From: Theristus sp. LFF4_11
Taxonomy: Eukaryota; Nematoda; Chromadorea; Monhysterida; Xyalidae
NCBI GenBank assembly: GCA_030248135.1
Contig: JASANC010000757.1
Coordinates: 1-64,000 of the forward strand
DNA: 64,000 nucleotides
Direction of reading: 5' to 3'
Under the pieces are notes generated by a model. It was not told the origin of the DNA. It searched no databases and saw nothing but the letters and a program-made list of their open reading frames with translations. Shown here in pieces: positions 33,401-42,518 of the stretch. The position numbers and the translations under genes were made by a program. Every line of letters begins with the position of its first letter. The stretch's first letter is position 1.

Positions 33401-35270
33401 AATTGAAACTAAACTAGAGTCGCAGAATCTAAAAAATGATAATAACAGAAGCTTCGATTTTGAGCGGGGTTTTATTCAGCAAAACCGGGGTTGAATTAAC
33501 ATAGAACAAATTCGTGTGGCCTGTCTATCAACCTGTCGAATACACACTGACAGTGGTAATTTTTCATCATCATAAGTGTCAGTAATCACGTTACTATATT
33601 ATGTACAATTAGTCACGTCATAAACTGGACGAATAAACGAGTTTATAATGCCGCGTGCCTACCGAGAACAGATTCACAGTGGAAAAAAATTGTATTTCGG
33701 TGCGTGAAATCTGCGTCAAGGTCTGTTTATTGTTGAAAATATTGGAAACGGTTGATAAGCAGAGTTGTTGCTATACGCTGTAAACAAGCAATCACTATCA
33801 AGTTATAAACAAAAGGTGGTGGTAATGGAGTTTATCTGTTTCAAATTAAAACGTGCATGTAGAATTGAATTTCATGCCTTTGAGTCGTCAGCAAGTCTTT
33901 TTCAAGCGTGAAAACATAAATCAAATCAAAACATGTTGACGACACTTTTGCGGACGCCGGATCCGCATGAAATCCCACTGACGTGGCCTGAATTTAAGTC
34001 GATCAGCGCCAGTTTCTTTATCAATAGAACATTGCTGTTGCGTGAAGGGGCATTCATGACGCAGTATCAAGGTGCCGTGTAGCCATGTTAGAACAAGCTA
34101 TTCATCACTTATGTCGCTTTCCGTACAAAACGTTGCTGGCTCACTCCGCAATCGCACGTGTCGACGCCGTTAGCAAGTGCATACCCAGTGATTTCAGAAT
34201 CTTTGTTTTCTATTTCTCTCATCTTCCAGAACCGACCACACGTGTGCCGGCACTGCGGCAGATGCGGACGTGGATATGCATCCCGAGAAACGTGTCAAGG
34301 CCGCCTATCAAGCGTTTGAGCAGCAAAGGTTGCCACAGCTAAAACAGGTCGGTTCGCTTTTCAGGACAAAAATTTACAGCGATAGAGTTGTTGACGTTGT
34401 TCTTTATCCCAAAGCTGTCCTGTCATCTATTGGCTGGGTTAGCAACGGAATCTCCGCCCCCCCCCATCCATCCATCCATCCATCCATTTTATTTCGCGAA
34501 AAGCAGGAAACTCCGATAAAACTGTATGAACAGCATGAAATTCGGAGACCCAAAAAACAATATATTCAAAAAAGTAATGAAAAAAAGAAGAAAAAAAACA
34601 AAACCCCCCGTACGGTACGGTCAGTTAAACGCCGTTTCAACTCAAGTATGTCCCACCGCTTGCTTAACAATCGAGAGAGAGACAGGGTTGTGTGTTGATC
34701 AACGAACGTCGCCTCTGCGGCTTATGTCGTCACCTAGGTTGCATTGCACGTGAGCGATTTTCAACGGCAGCCTTCAAAGCAAAGGGCCATTGCGTTGCTG
34801 CACCCGCTCTCGCGCAGGTGCTCACTGCCCTTGTGCAACCCAGCTGACTCCCAATCCGAGCAACACCTCTCCGCGATAACGATTGATCAATCTGTTTTCT
34901 ACTCTCAATGGACTCCGGCTTTTTGGAACGGCGTTTTTAGGGTTCGATGGTCAAGGAAGCGATGATAGAGCTACTCGAGATTAGACTTTTACGAATAGCG
35001 TTCAAATGGCCTCATATCCCTCTCATCTCCCGTAAAACCGAACGCTACCCAGATATGCTGTGCGTCAACGGCAAAGACAGCGAAGGCCGGCTAGACTCTT
35101 GGCTCTTTGTAACCTGCAACAATAGACTAAGTTTGGAATTGGTATTGATTTCGTTTGTAAACGTTTAGGAAAACCCGACACTTCGTCTGTCTCAACTGAA
35201 GCAACTACTCAAGAAGGAATGGCAGAAGTCGCCCGAGAATCCTTTGAACGCCAGACTGATGCAACTCTGA
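15454..35270 (+). CDS. CCDC124: CCDC124 / Lso2-like ribosome-associated protein, six exons
   Basis: Six exons give a complete 231-aa protein: 15454-15525, 19028-19114, 19566-19764, 20649-20766, 34230-34347 and 35169-35270. Phases agree at every junction (0, 0, 1, 2, 0). The protein starts MPKKFKGENTKAVQAR and has DAYWADDDKQLVRKQQRK (about 36-53), SKVTQAEI, VEARTVDEAIRVL, then HPEKRVKAAYQAFE. It ends LRLSQLKQLLKKEWQKSPEN, all hallmark blocks of CCDC124 in their usual order; human CCDC124 is 223 aa. The family binds ribosomes: yeast Lso2 and human CCDC124 occupy idle or hibernating 80S and aid recovery of translation, and human CCDC124 is also reported at the midbody. The middle is a long charged coiled coil. 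Intron 1 (3.5 kb) holds two hAT elements. Intron 4 (13.5 kb) holds a satellite-bearing element and two genes on the other strand. Confidence 0.93.
16029..17425 (-). mobile_element. hAT element 1 (reverse orientation), 1.4 kb, degenerate
   Basis: The element starts TAGGGAATGCCGG and ends with inverted CCATCCCTA. It is flanked by the 8-bp duplication CCTTCGGC (16021-16028) and CCTTCGAC (17426-17433), one mismatch apart. Both subterminal regions are rich in CCGGATCCGG-type palindromes. The minus strand carries a decayed piece of transposase: NAEKIMFLNRVLPAFDY at the end of a frame stopping near 16283, and relics matching hAT element 2. It lies in intron 1 of CCDC124. It is non-autonomous and old, judged by decay of the ORF and of the duplication. 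Confidence 0.85.
17486..18996 (+). mobile_element. hAT element 2, 1.5 kb, partial transposase
   Basis: The ends are TAGGGATGGAGCCGG and the inverted GGATCCATCCCTA. It is flanked by the perfect 8-bp duplication GTTGCAGC (17478-17485 and 18997-19004), the hAT hallmark. Subterminal CCGGATCCGG-type repeats lie at 17490-17600 and 18890-18990. It encodes only the C-terminal part of the transposase (separate entry), so it is an internally deleted derivative. Its right end lies only 31 bp upstream of CCDC124 exon 2 (19028). Confidence 0.93.
18058..18747 (+). pseudogene. hAT transposase, C-terminal part with dimerisation domain
   Basis: A 229-codon open frame contains the hAT block YVDPRFKNTAVVF, an acidic linker (NNDDDESEREPEPKKK), then DFWRLNSSKYPKLSTIARR and YLAPPPTSVASERMFSEA. 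It ends with NAEKVMFLNGVLPALDY. This is the C-terminal hAT family dimerisation region of a DDE transposase. The N-terminal zinc finger and most of the catalytic domain are absent, so it cannot be an active transposase. It is in the sense orientation of the host gene CCDC124 but sits in its intron 1. Confidence 0.9.
20767..22227. other. CCDC124 intron 4, proximal part
   Basis: No exon is seen between CCDC124 exon 4 and composite element B. Short ORFs on both strands lack domains or splice support. Confidence 0.5.
22890..24700 (+). repeat. 149-bp satellite array in copy B, first block
   Basis: About twelve tandem monomers. Each carries recognisable landmarks in order: AATTCAATGCGCTGATCACG, GTGAGCAACTCTAGATGCTG, AATCGTGACGATTTCGGGCG, AATCGGCCGTGG and GGCGAAATCGGTCCAGAAA. 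Monomers diverge by a few per cent and are more degenerate towards the right end, where the last ones are shared with copy C. There is no open frame across monomers. Confidence 0.9.
24782..25745. mobile_element. Foldback module, copy B1 (right arm truncated)
   Basis: The left arm, about 140 bp, begins ATTATCTAAAAATGCGGGAG. The right arm is inverted but stops at GCGTTGTCGA near 25745, where sequence switches to satellite monomer. The interior includes a 263-bp MITE (25299-25561). The complete version is copy B2 at 27213-28248. Confidence 0.85.
25299..25561. mobile_element. 263-bp TA-flanked MITE inside foldback B1
   Basis: The ends are CAGTATAGCCGATTAAACAT and inverted ATTCGGCCATGCTG, flanked by TA at 25297-25298 and 25562-25563. 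The corresponding site in foldback C (near 48760) reads TTTACAGAATTTCGCAC with no insert, which fixes both ends and shows a single TA was duplicated. Related copies lie at 27730-27992, 41698-41943 and 58218-58493. Confidence 0.9.
27213..28248. mobile_element. Foldback module, copy B2 (both arms complete)
   Basis: The arms of about 140 bp are nearly perfect inverted repeats (ATTATCTAAAAATGCGGGAG at left, its reverse complement at right). The interior is the same as B1 with very few base changes, including the MITE at 27730-27992. This is the right end of composite element B. Confidence 0.88.
28350..28647. mobile_element. 298-bp TA-flanked MITE with long TIRs
   Basis: The left end TACGTCAGTTTTTGCTTTGT and the inverted right end are both followed by arms of about 85 bp containing CACCGCGAGGGCTGGACAC and TTTCGCCCGGTAAGCG. 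TA flanks both sides (28348-28349 and 28648-28649). There is no ORF. It lies in intron 4 of CCDC124. Confidence 0.8.
29110..29252. mobile_element. MITE copy related to 61572-61737, left end incomplete
   Basis: TATAGGGAATCAGCTAATTG and GTATGCATGC..., then the inverted ACCAATCAGCTGATTTCC and TAGAGTTCGACTG followed by TA. It matches the full element at 61572-61737 but lacks the first ~20 bp of the left arm. Confidence 0.75.
29347..30220 (-). CDS. Globin-fold protein, three exons recognised (5' end not found)
   Basis: Minus-strand exons: 30220-29951, 29869 (or 29864)-29704 and 29584-29347. The first gives SDAHLLAAVWSKSRWSNVGQ, then RPESAMTAFG and RYTELVGSTISKFLSKSF, matching globin helices A-E (W in helix A, F near the CD corner). 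The second has ALVRLHKIGRIHYRHKI and DWCTFKNIMRRC, with a His in the region expected for the proximal ligand. The third has ENLERVVNVFCGFVIRGIKA, like the terminal H helix. The acceptor at 29864 keeps phase 0; the stronger one at 29870 would need phase 1. A consensus donor GAG|GTGAGT ends the third exon, otherwise the frame stops at 29302. No in-frame ATG precedes the first exon. It lies 139 bp beyond the receptor stop, same strand, inside CCDC124 intron 4. Confidence 0.7.
30359..33000 (-). CDS. Rhodopsin-like 7TM receptor (neuropeptide/FMRFamide-type), five exons, nested in CCDC124 intron 4
   Basis: Exons 33000-32693, 32642-32418, 32353-32154, 32067-31883 and 30622-30359 join with consistent phases (2, 2, 1, 0) into 393 aa from ATG to TAG. 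Hydrophobic segments: TM1 about 60-95, TM2 114-138, TM3 152-176, TM4 about 193-212, TM5 246-272, TM6 300-324, TM7 about 340-372. After TM3 the DRY position reads ERC (177-179), followed by FIGKPL. ECL2 has a Cys (TTCVDS), but TM3 lacks the usual partner Cys. TM7 has NSATNW in place of NPxxY, close to the NSxxN style of FMRFamide-type receptors. Introns 1-3 are 50-86 nt; intron 4 is 1,260 nt and almost wholly a TIR element. It is a plasma-membrane signalling receptor; the ligand is unknown. Confidence 0.82.
30668..31809 (+). mobile_element. TA-flanked TIR element (Tc1/mariner-like), 1.14 kb, in receptor intron 4
   Basis: The left end is CAAGCTGAACCAAAAAAGG and the right end inverted is CAGGGAGAACCAAAAAAGAT, each next to TA (30666-30667 and 31810-31811). 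The arms extend about 230 bp with moderate identity (GGTGTTTCGAGC and ATGAAAAATCGACAA are shared). The plus strand from 31320 encodes MVKWTAEQRVWSANWWEHGN then FSIVVRQLM. This resembles the N-terminal helix-turn-helix of mariner-like transposases; the rest of a transposase is missing. Confidence 0.75.
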
Positions 35271-35790
35271 CGCGCTGTTGCCACCTCGCTCCTCTTCGCC
35301 CCCAATTTTCAGTGCTGCAGCTGAACATCTAAACATCAACAGCCAACGGTCAATGTAAGAAAACACCGTTTCTGCTTATCCTGCATTCGAACTGTGCACC
35401 GAATATTCTCTACCACAAAAAAATCTGAATTCAAATGGTTGAAAAATTGTGCTACAAGTGAATCTTCACCATTCAAAAATTCGCATGTTCTGGGCTCTTT
35501 TTGAAAATGATAGATAGAGTTGAGGTGCATTGTGCTCAGAATCGGCGCTGCTTACTTGCCTAATGAATTGGATTCTCTGATTTGGTCAACAACAGCTAGC
35601 CGTTGCTGTTTGCTTTTGTTCTTGCTTCTTGCGCAGTTTTTTCTGCTTGACATGTTTCTGTCTTGAAGAGTGTTTGGTATCACTGAATATTGATTGCAAG
35701 TAACCAATCGTTTCACTCAACTCAGTGAGTTGATTATCTGTGGTTGAAAAGAGTGCATTTTGTTCGTTTTTTGGTTTGGACGCAGCCCAT
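35271..35790. other. Intergenic, nothing recognised
   Basis: Downstream of the CCDC124 stop. No domain-bearing ORF, inverted repeat or satellite monomer was seen. Confidence 0.4.
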
Positions 35791-35798
35791 GTAGAGGG

Positions 35799-36456
35799 AG
35801 GGTGTTTCAGAAGTAGTGGATAGATGTTTGACGCGTTGAGTTGTGTTGAACCATATTCAATGAAATTTTAGACTGTTGTTCAGGAAGACTTAAATTTGTG
35901 CAAAAATTCAGAGAAATTCATTCACCTGCACACGGATGACAGAGCAAAACACAAAAACATTGATTTCAGTACGCAACGGAGGTTCTTGTATGGCACCGGC
36001 GCGAAACATTAGCTCGTATGCAGAGCCGAATCGTTGCATGTATGAATACGAAATATATTTTTTCAATCCGACTTGTTTTTTTATATTTACCGGCTTTTTA
36101 TTTGCATATTTTCCAGCGTACATTCTCGAAAAGGTGCACACGATGCATTGAGGCTCATGGTGGACACTTTGAGAAATTTGATTGAGTTGCCGTTGATGTT
36201 GATGTTATCGCCAGACACATTTTGAAGTTTTCTTTTGAATGTTTGCATTGAGTGTTGTCCTTTGATGTCCGGTGGTATCGTGTGTTCTGGTATTTATTTT
36301 CTGGTCTGTTTAAAACTTTTTTGTGTTTTGCTCTGTCATTCGTGTGCATGTGAATGAATTGGTCTGAAATATTCACAAATCTAGGTTACGTCTTCCTAAA
36401 CAATCGTGTACAATAACGCGTCAAACACCTACCCACTACTTTTGAAACACCCTGCA
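35799..36456. mobile_element. Foldback element with ~170-bp arms
   Basis: The left arm begins AGGGTGTTTCAGAAGTAGTG and the right arm, inverted, begins AGGGTGTTTCAAAAGTAGTG. Shared inner blocks are TGTTTGACGCGTT, GGAAGAC, AATTCATTCAC and GATGACAGAGCAAAACACAA (GAATGACAG... in the right arm). The exact ends and target duplication are not clear. Internal ORFs show no transposase motif. Confidence 0.7.
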
Positions 36457-36896
36457 GTGTGAATATCTTGCTTCACCTTCCAACCAGACATGATTCATGC
36501 GTTTGTTGACAAAGAATGAGAGCAAAAAAGTGTATGTTCAAACCTTCAATGTGTCTCAGTGAATATCACATTTATGTTCACGTGAAAACTAATTTGTGCC
36601 CACCGTGTCATTCAAAGTCAGTGATAATTTTATTCAAACGGCGTGTTGATAAAGCTGTATTTTTTCGTTTTTAGGATTGCACACTGAAATCCTTCAAAAA
36701 AATAATAAAGGACACCTGCTCATTCGACTGCACTCCACTCAAACCACGAACTCAACAGACCTGTGCTTGCTCAGCCGCCTCGTTGCTTGCGATCAATATC
36801 AACACGCAGATCTGTTGAGTTTGTGCCAGTGTCGAGAGCACAACGTTCATGGTCTGTTGAATACAGTGCACTGCACGTTCACGACTCATCACAGTT

Positions 36897-39800
36897 GCCG
36901 ATGACGACGTGCACGAGCAGCGTTGTGTCGTGCACGCCACTGCGCGCGTCGCCAACGAGCACGTCCAGCCAGAAGCAGTTCGTGCCGGCCACCGTGTGCA
37001 CGTCGATCTGCGCGCCACGCATCTGCTCGCTCGAGTCAAAGTGCGCACGCACCAAGCGCGCGTCCTGCACCATCAACGTCTCCACGTTCAACTCGACCTT
37101 GACCGGCGGCCTCGATGTTGCGCGTGTGGTGTGCTGCTGAGGATGCTCGCTGTCGGCTGGCGGCAGCTCGCTGCTGTGCGATCGTACCGCTCTGGCTGCA
37201 ATACACACTCGAAAACAGTCGCAAGACCGTTCACGCTGAAAAAATACCAACACACCAAACTGTGCAACATTGTTGACGTAATGACGGAGCTTGGTATTGA
37301 TTTTAGTATCGAGCTTGTTTTGGTACCTTTTTAGCGTGTCATTGTGACGCGTTTTTGTTTTTGCTCAGTGCAGTCTGCACTCTGTTATTCACGCAGTTCG
37401 CTGTGCAATTACAAACACGTGCACGACGTTGCTGTGTTATAACGTTTTGAACACGCAGCAGCGGCCAGCGGTACGCTCTTTTTAAGTTTGAAAGCAAAAA
37501 TTATCGACGGCGTCGTCGGCGTCAATCAACCAGAAAAAACTTGACGTTTGGAGTTTGGTAGTTTTTGAATATAAATTTTTTTCGGCATGAAAAAAAATAA
37601 GAAAACAAACCGCTGAACAATGAAAATCATGATATTTTCTGAATCCCGTTCCCAAGGGTGCGGAGCGTGAAGACCCGACCAATCAGCGAGTTGCATACAT
37701 TAGCCAGATGGACTGCATGCTAAGAACATGACGCAGTATACCGTGCAAGTTGCGCAGCCACGCGCGCACCGCAGGCATCAAGAATGTCAGCGGCAGTTTC
37801 ATGAATTGCCCATCGTCTCTAGTGTCCGTCAGTTCGAGCTGTTCGACATTCGGCAGACGCTCAGCACAAATCAGCAGAATGTCACGTGCCTGACGGATGC
37901 TCGCTCACATAAGCACTTTTAACGACGATTCCTATTCTTCGAAACCATATTTCTTGACCTCGTAACGAAACAATAACCCGCTTCCCGGTGATATCTCAAG
38001 GCCAAGATAATTTCTCCTCAAGCTGCTAAAAAACAGAAGTTTTGTTATGTGATGAGTTTGTTTTGTTTTGAGTGAGTTTTGATTGCTTGAAAACACAGCT
38101 GCAGGTACACTCTGACACCGTGCGCTGCCATGTGGATAAGCTTTTATCAATGTGCTTGCCAAGTCACAATGAAAACAGTGTTCAAAAACGCACAGTCTTC
38201 AGACCGTGACTGGCGCACCTGTTCACTGGTCGCAATTGGCGGCTGAAAATCCGTCAAAATTAATCGGCGCAGATTTGCGAAAAGGGACAAAGGTGCAGTT
38301 TCGGCTAAAAAACGACTCAGGGAAAGGCACCAACTGCAGCGCATGTCGGCGTTGTCCCAGTCGTTGTTGCTATTCCGTTTGTGACACAGCTCGAGCATCT
38401 GTGAAGGAACCTTTCAGCTTCCCTGTTGTAAATTTAGTGAGTCGTTGTTACACAACCGGGGTTTTTGCTTTTTTTCATTTTTCGTGTGTACTCTATTGCG
38501 TAAAACCTATGTTCATGCATACTTGACAAACTTGATGAACAACACAACACGCCCAAGAGCACAAAATGCGGATGAACGCTGATTTTTTTTAAATAAGCAA
38601 CTTTCCTGCTTCTCAGATCAGCGATGATGATCATCAACTTAGTGTTAACGCACCGAGCAGATGTGCACCCGATGACCTCAAACCCAAGTATTTTCTGAAC
38701 ATTCAACAGCGTATGTGTGTGTGTACGTACTTCGAGATTCGTCGTCGCTGCTGACGACAGCAAACACTGAAACTGCGCCGCAAAATCGTTGCCATCACGA
38801 CCATTCAAATCGGCCGGAGTTGCATCATTTGAATGATCGGATGCATCAGTGACGTGACTCGTTGCTGCAACGAATGTCATTGTGAGTGTGCGCAGGTGAT
38901 GCGCAGCCCGCAGCACCGATTCGATGCTGCTGGTGAAATCTCCGCGAATGAAAACCGATTGCAAGTTCAGTTCAGTCAACGAGATTTCTTGGCTGATGAT
39001 GGACTGCAACGCAGTGAGCACTGGCACGACATTGTGGACGCATGTTGCAGCGTTGTGCGGCAGTTTCTGAAGGGTTACAGAAGCTTTCGCATGGGTACAA
39101 CACGAAAACCTGCAGCTGTTCTTAATGCGAAAAAAAACAGAAAACTGTAACTGCATATCAGAAGTCATGACTGCCCAAATCACCGCCCAAAAACGCAGTC
39201 ATTCACGATGTTACAGAGGGCCATTGGTAACCCACCATCCCCAATTCATAACCTAATCTGATTAGTTCCACTTGCGCCACTTAGAGTGCAGGTTGTTTCA
39301 AAATGTGCAATTTTGTGAAAATCGTGTTATACCGTACTGCATTCTGCGAAAATCGCTCAAAGGGAAGAATACGCAATTTATAAAAGTGAAAAAAATAAAG
39401 AAAAATATCAAATGAGAGCAGTGCGCACACCAGCGAAAGCCGAAGTTCACAGCGTTGGGCGCGTTTCCTGAGCGTCAGTCGCCGGAGAACGTCCGCCAGC
39501 AAGTGGCCGTTGTCGCCGTTCGGGCGCAGCGTGGCTGCCAATTTCATCATTTCAAGTTGCTTCAGTGCATTCTGATTGGTTGCCTCAACGAACGCACCAA
39601 GCACTCGATCGAAGCAGTCCACCGTGAAATATGAGGCACGAGCAAAACTGCTGTGGCCGTCGGTGAGCAACAGCTGACGGAGTTGTGTGCAGCGTTGCAA
39701 CAGTTGTCGCAGGCTCTCCACTGCAACCGCACACTGACGATTCATGTTACATGTCACGCGAACTTTTGCACATTCGTCACGTTTCTATTGTAAATCTGTC

Positions 39801-40110
39801 AATATTCCCAATCACAAGCACAGTCTCGTGCTTTTTCCCGCAAACTGAGAAACACACCCAATTTCTCGTTTCTGCCAACACCGGGGAACGTGCGCCACGC
39901 TCGCCCGTTCAGACGCAGACGCGCGCGAAACTTCCAGCCGCCGAACGCTAAGCTGATCTGACGTACATGCGCCCAGGACGCTGATTGGTCGACGGCGTCC
40001 GCGAAACCGCGACTAACCAATCGCAGTGCTAGCTTCTCGCGAATGTTTGTCACGTGGCTGCAGACGAGACAGAGATGCTCAACGTTCAGAGCTTGGTCGA
40101 TTGTGGGCAT
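36897..40110 (-). CDS. F-box/LRR-like protein, six exons
   Basis: Exons on the minus strand: 40110-39882, 39762-39431, 39066-38731, 38398-38219, 37889-37742 and a last exon of about 37239-36897. The first five have consistent phases (1, 0, 0, 0). Residues 1-50 look like an F-box: LCLVCSHVTNIREKLALRLV then SRGFADAVDQSASW. Leucine-rich segments follow: LRQLLQRCTQLRQLLLTDG, ISLTELNLQSVFI, LFANLRRLILTDF and RLPNVEQLELTDTRD. This fits a substrate-recognition subunit of an SCF ubiquitin ligase; the family is inferred, not proven. The last exon (VKVELNVETLMVQDARLV to VVIGNCDES, stop at 36897) needs phase 0, whereas the best donor at 37742 gives phase 1; a weaker donor just inside the flanking MITE fits. 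A half-MITE lies in this intron. Confidence 0.68.
37445..37715. mobile_element. Half copy of the 1607-2367 foldback MITE
   Basis: From TTTTGAACACGCAGCAGCGG to the terminus ...AGATGGACTG this matches the right half of the full element (2088-2367), including AATCAGCGAGTTGCATA. The other arm is missing, so it is either a solo arm or a deletion product. It lies within the F-box gene between its last two exons. Confidence 0.8.
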
Positions 40111-40914
40111 GTCGTGTTGTGGTCGCCTGATTGATCAAGGCGCACGTGCTCACGTCAGATCGGGCGAGTTCGAAACGGCGTAAGGCACGGCGGTGCTAGA
40201 CCGCATGTGTGTTACGATGATCCTTGCAATTTGTGGTGACAAGAAAGCACTGTGAAAAGGGAGACGAACAAAATCATCACTGATTTTTCTGATTTTAAAA
40301 ATTATTTCATTTATGGAAAATGAATTTAATTATTGATAACCTTTTTTCAAAATTATCCACATTCCGCGGTGCAGTAGGTTTCGTCTTTTATAACAGCAAA
40401 GAATGAGAATGCGCATTATTCAGCATTCAGCAATTCCAAATCTTCTGGGCAGTTTCAAACAAGCTTTAGTTCTGCAGTTACAGATGTGTGCACAACGTGT
40501 GCAAAAAACAAGACTTCAGCGCAACGTGCAACGCAAACAAAACTTTGCTCACATTTTAACGTTGCCGCAGGATAAAATCGAGCAGTAGCGGTTTTTTGTT
40601 GGCTTTCTGCCGCTTCTCTCGGTTTTGCAACAAGAAGCATCGTTTGTTCTTTTGTGTTTATTTTGCTCTTCCTTTACCAAAGCAACTGAAAACCATTCCT
40701 TGTTGAGCAATCCGGTCTTCTGCATGAAACACGGGTGCATAATAAACACACACAAAAATTTTATGAAAAATGAAGCAAAAATATCGGCAGCAAAATTTCG
40801 TTGTAAGTAATAAAGACTCCGAGCGGAAATACAGTGGCTTCCAAAAGTTTGGAAACCCCTGCGTGCGTCGATCGCGCGTGTTGGATGGGTAACTTTTACC
40901 ATTACCAGCCGGAA

Positions 40915-41090
40915 ATGCGTGGGACGCAAATGACCCGGCCGGTAATGGGTGGGCCGGAAATGAGTGGGCCGGAAATGGATGGGACGCAGATGAACGGGGC
41001 CGGAAATGGGTGGGCCGGAAATGAGTGGACCGGACCGGAAATGGTGGGCCGGAAACGCGCGGGCCGTAATAACGGGACGCAAATGAACGC
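40915..41090. repeat. GC-rich minisatellite, GGGCCGGAAATGAGT-type units
   Basis: About ten short units of roughly 10-16 bp built on GGGCCGGAAATG and GGGACGCAAATGA, in varying order. Diverged relatives of the same motif (GGCCGGAATCG, GGGCCGCAA) occur at 5245-5335. It yields the artefactual peptide repeat HFRPT on the minus strand. Confidence 0.8.
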
Positions 41091-41288
41091 ACGCCATCCC
41101 ACCACTCGCGCCAGAACGTGTCACAGAATGCGTTGCCGTATGAGCCGTCAACCATGGCGAGCACACGACCAAGTGCGCACGTCACTGACAGAAAAACGAC
41201 AAAATAAACAAGAAATGAAAGCCAATCAGTGGCAACTCTTGAATTTCGTGCTCAGCAAATACATGATCTGTGGTGCCCAAGTCAGGTA

Positions 41289-41521
41289 TTGTGGATTTAT
41301 TCAAACGTGTCCGGAGTAACGTGACGTCATTTTATTTAAAAACGCCCGTTTGTCAAAGTACAGGCACTAAAATTTCAGTTTGGTGTGACTGATTCGACAT
41401 TCACCATTTGTTTACGTGAAGAAATCGGCTAAACGGATAGTCTGGTTTGCTGTGAACGACAAGCGCATGTTTTGTGGCACATGACGTCATTTCAGTGGGA
41501 CACGTTTAAAAAAATAGGCCA
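41289..41521 (+). mobile_element. 233-bp TA-flanked MITE, copy 2
   Basis: Same orientation, length and ends as copy 1, with TA at 41287-41288 and 41522-41523. Only a few substitutions separate the two copies, so the family spread recently. Both TGACGTCA palindromes are intact. Confidence 0.88.
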
Positions 41522-41697
41522 TACATTACAAGTACGTTACAAGCTTTGAACATGGCAGATCACAATATGCAACAAAATGGCCAAACGAAACGGATAATCG
41601 CGGGCCAGAAAATCGCCGACATAAAATAATCTGGGAGCAAAAAAAATCTGGACCGCCAAGGTTTTTTAGCGAAGAAAAACTAAGGCGTAAACATCTA

Positions 41698-41943
41698 CGG
41701 AATGACCGAGTAAACATGGCAGCTTTTTTCAGGGTGCAAGGAGCGCGCGAAAATAAAAAAAAAAAAAAAAAAAGTTCAAAAAAAAAATTGTTGTCCAAAA
41801 TTTACGCTTTTTTAAATTAAAGGATTTTTCGTGCTATTCTTTCATTTTTTGCTGAAAAAAAATGTTGGCCTTTTTGAAAAGACAACTCCTAGTCTGCGAC
41901 TGATCCCGCCTTGATGGGCTGCCTTATTTATTCGGCCATACTG
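41698..41943. mobile_element. TA-flanked MITE related to 25299-25561
   Basis: It starts CGGAATGACCGAGTAAACAT and ends TTTATTCGGCCATACTG, with TA on both sides (41696-41697 and 41944-41945). Interior blocks GGTGCAAGGAGCGCGCGAA and AGACAACTCCTAGTCTGCGA match the family. A poly-A expansion occurs inside. Confidence 0.82.
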
Positions 41944-42518
41944 TATACCACCACACACACGCGCGGGCATCGGGGTTCTAAAACTTTTGGCCGCCACTGT
42001 ACATTTCTGAATCAGTATATCAAGTCTTTACTAGATTTTATAAGTTTAAATAAAGTTTCAATTTTTTTTCAGTTTTTTCTTGCGGAATAAATGTACGCTG
42101 CATGCAGATGATGAGCCCTCACACTCGTTAAGCGATGCTTTCACAGCTGTTCAAGCGGTAAATCGATCTTTTGTCTTTTCGGCCGTGTGGGAGTTTTATG
42201 ATCAAAAGATGCATAAAAGACAGTCTAATTAACGATAGGGTTAGTTGAAAGCCCATTGGGGGCAACACCGCCATTGTATCGACGCCGTTTACTTGTATAG
42301 ACTGTTTATGGTGAGAAAGCGCGCCGGTTATCCACTATCCGTTTTGTGATCAAAATTTTAAAAAGATTAAAAAGCTTGATATTCAAACATTTCCACTTTT
42401 GAATGTCGTATTCGCCGCATCGTATAAAGAAGGACAGCCCAGTTAAATCTCTACAAAGTCGACATCGAGATAAACTGAAGCGTTATGTCAGAAAACGAAT
42501 AAGCGAACAACACAGAAA

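Larger units (their letters stand above)
40111..42518. other. Intergenic stretch rich in repeats
   Basis: It holds a minisatellite (40915-41090), the MITEs at 41289-41521 and 41698-41943, and a poly-A run near 41755-41775. The long minus-strand frames at 40549-41172 come from the minisatellite. No gene was recognised. Confidence 0.55.

Noticed and set aside
40549..41172. 207-aa minus-strand ORF with HFRPT repeats
   Set aside because: The repeat peptide is translated minisatellite; all frames stay open because the units avoid stops. No flanking gene structure supports it.
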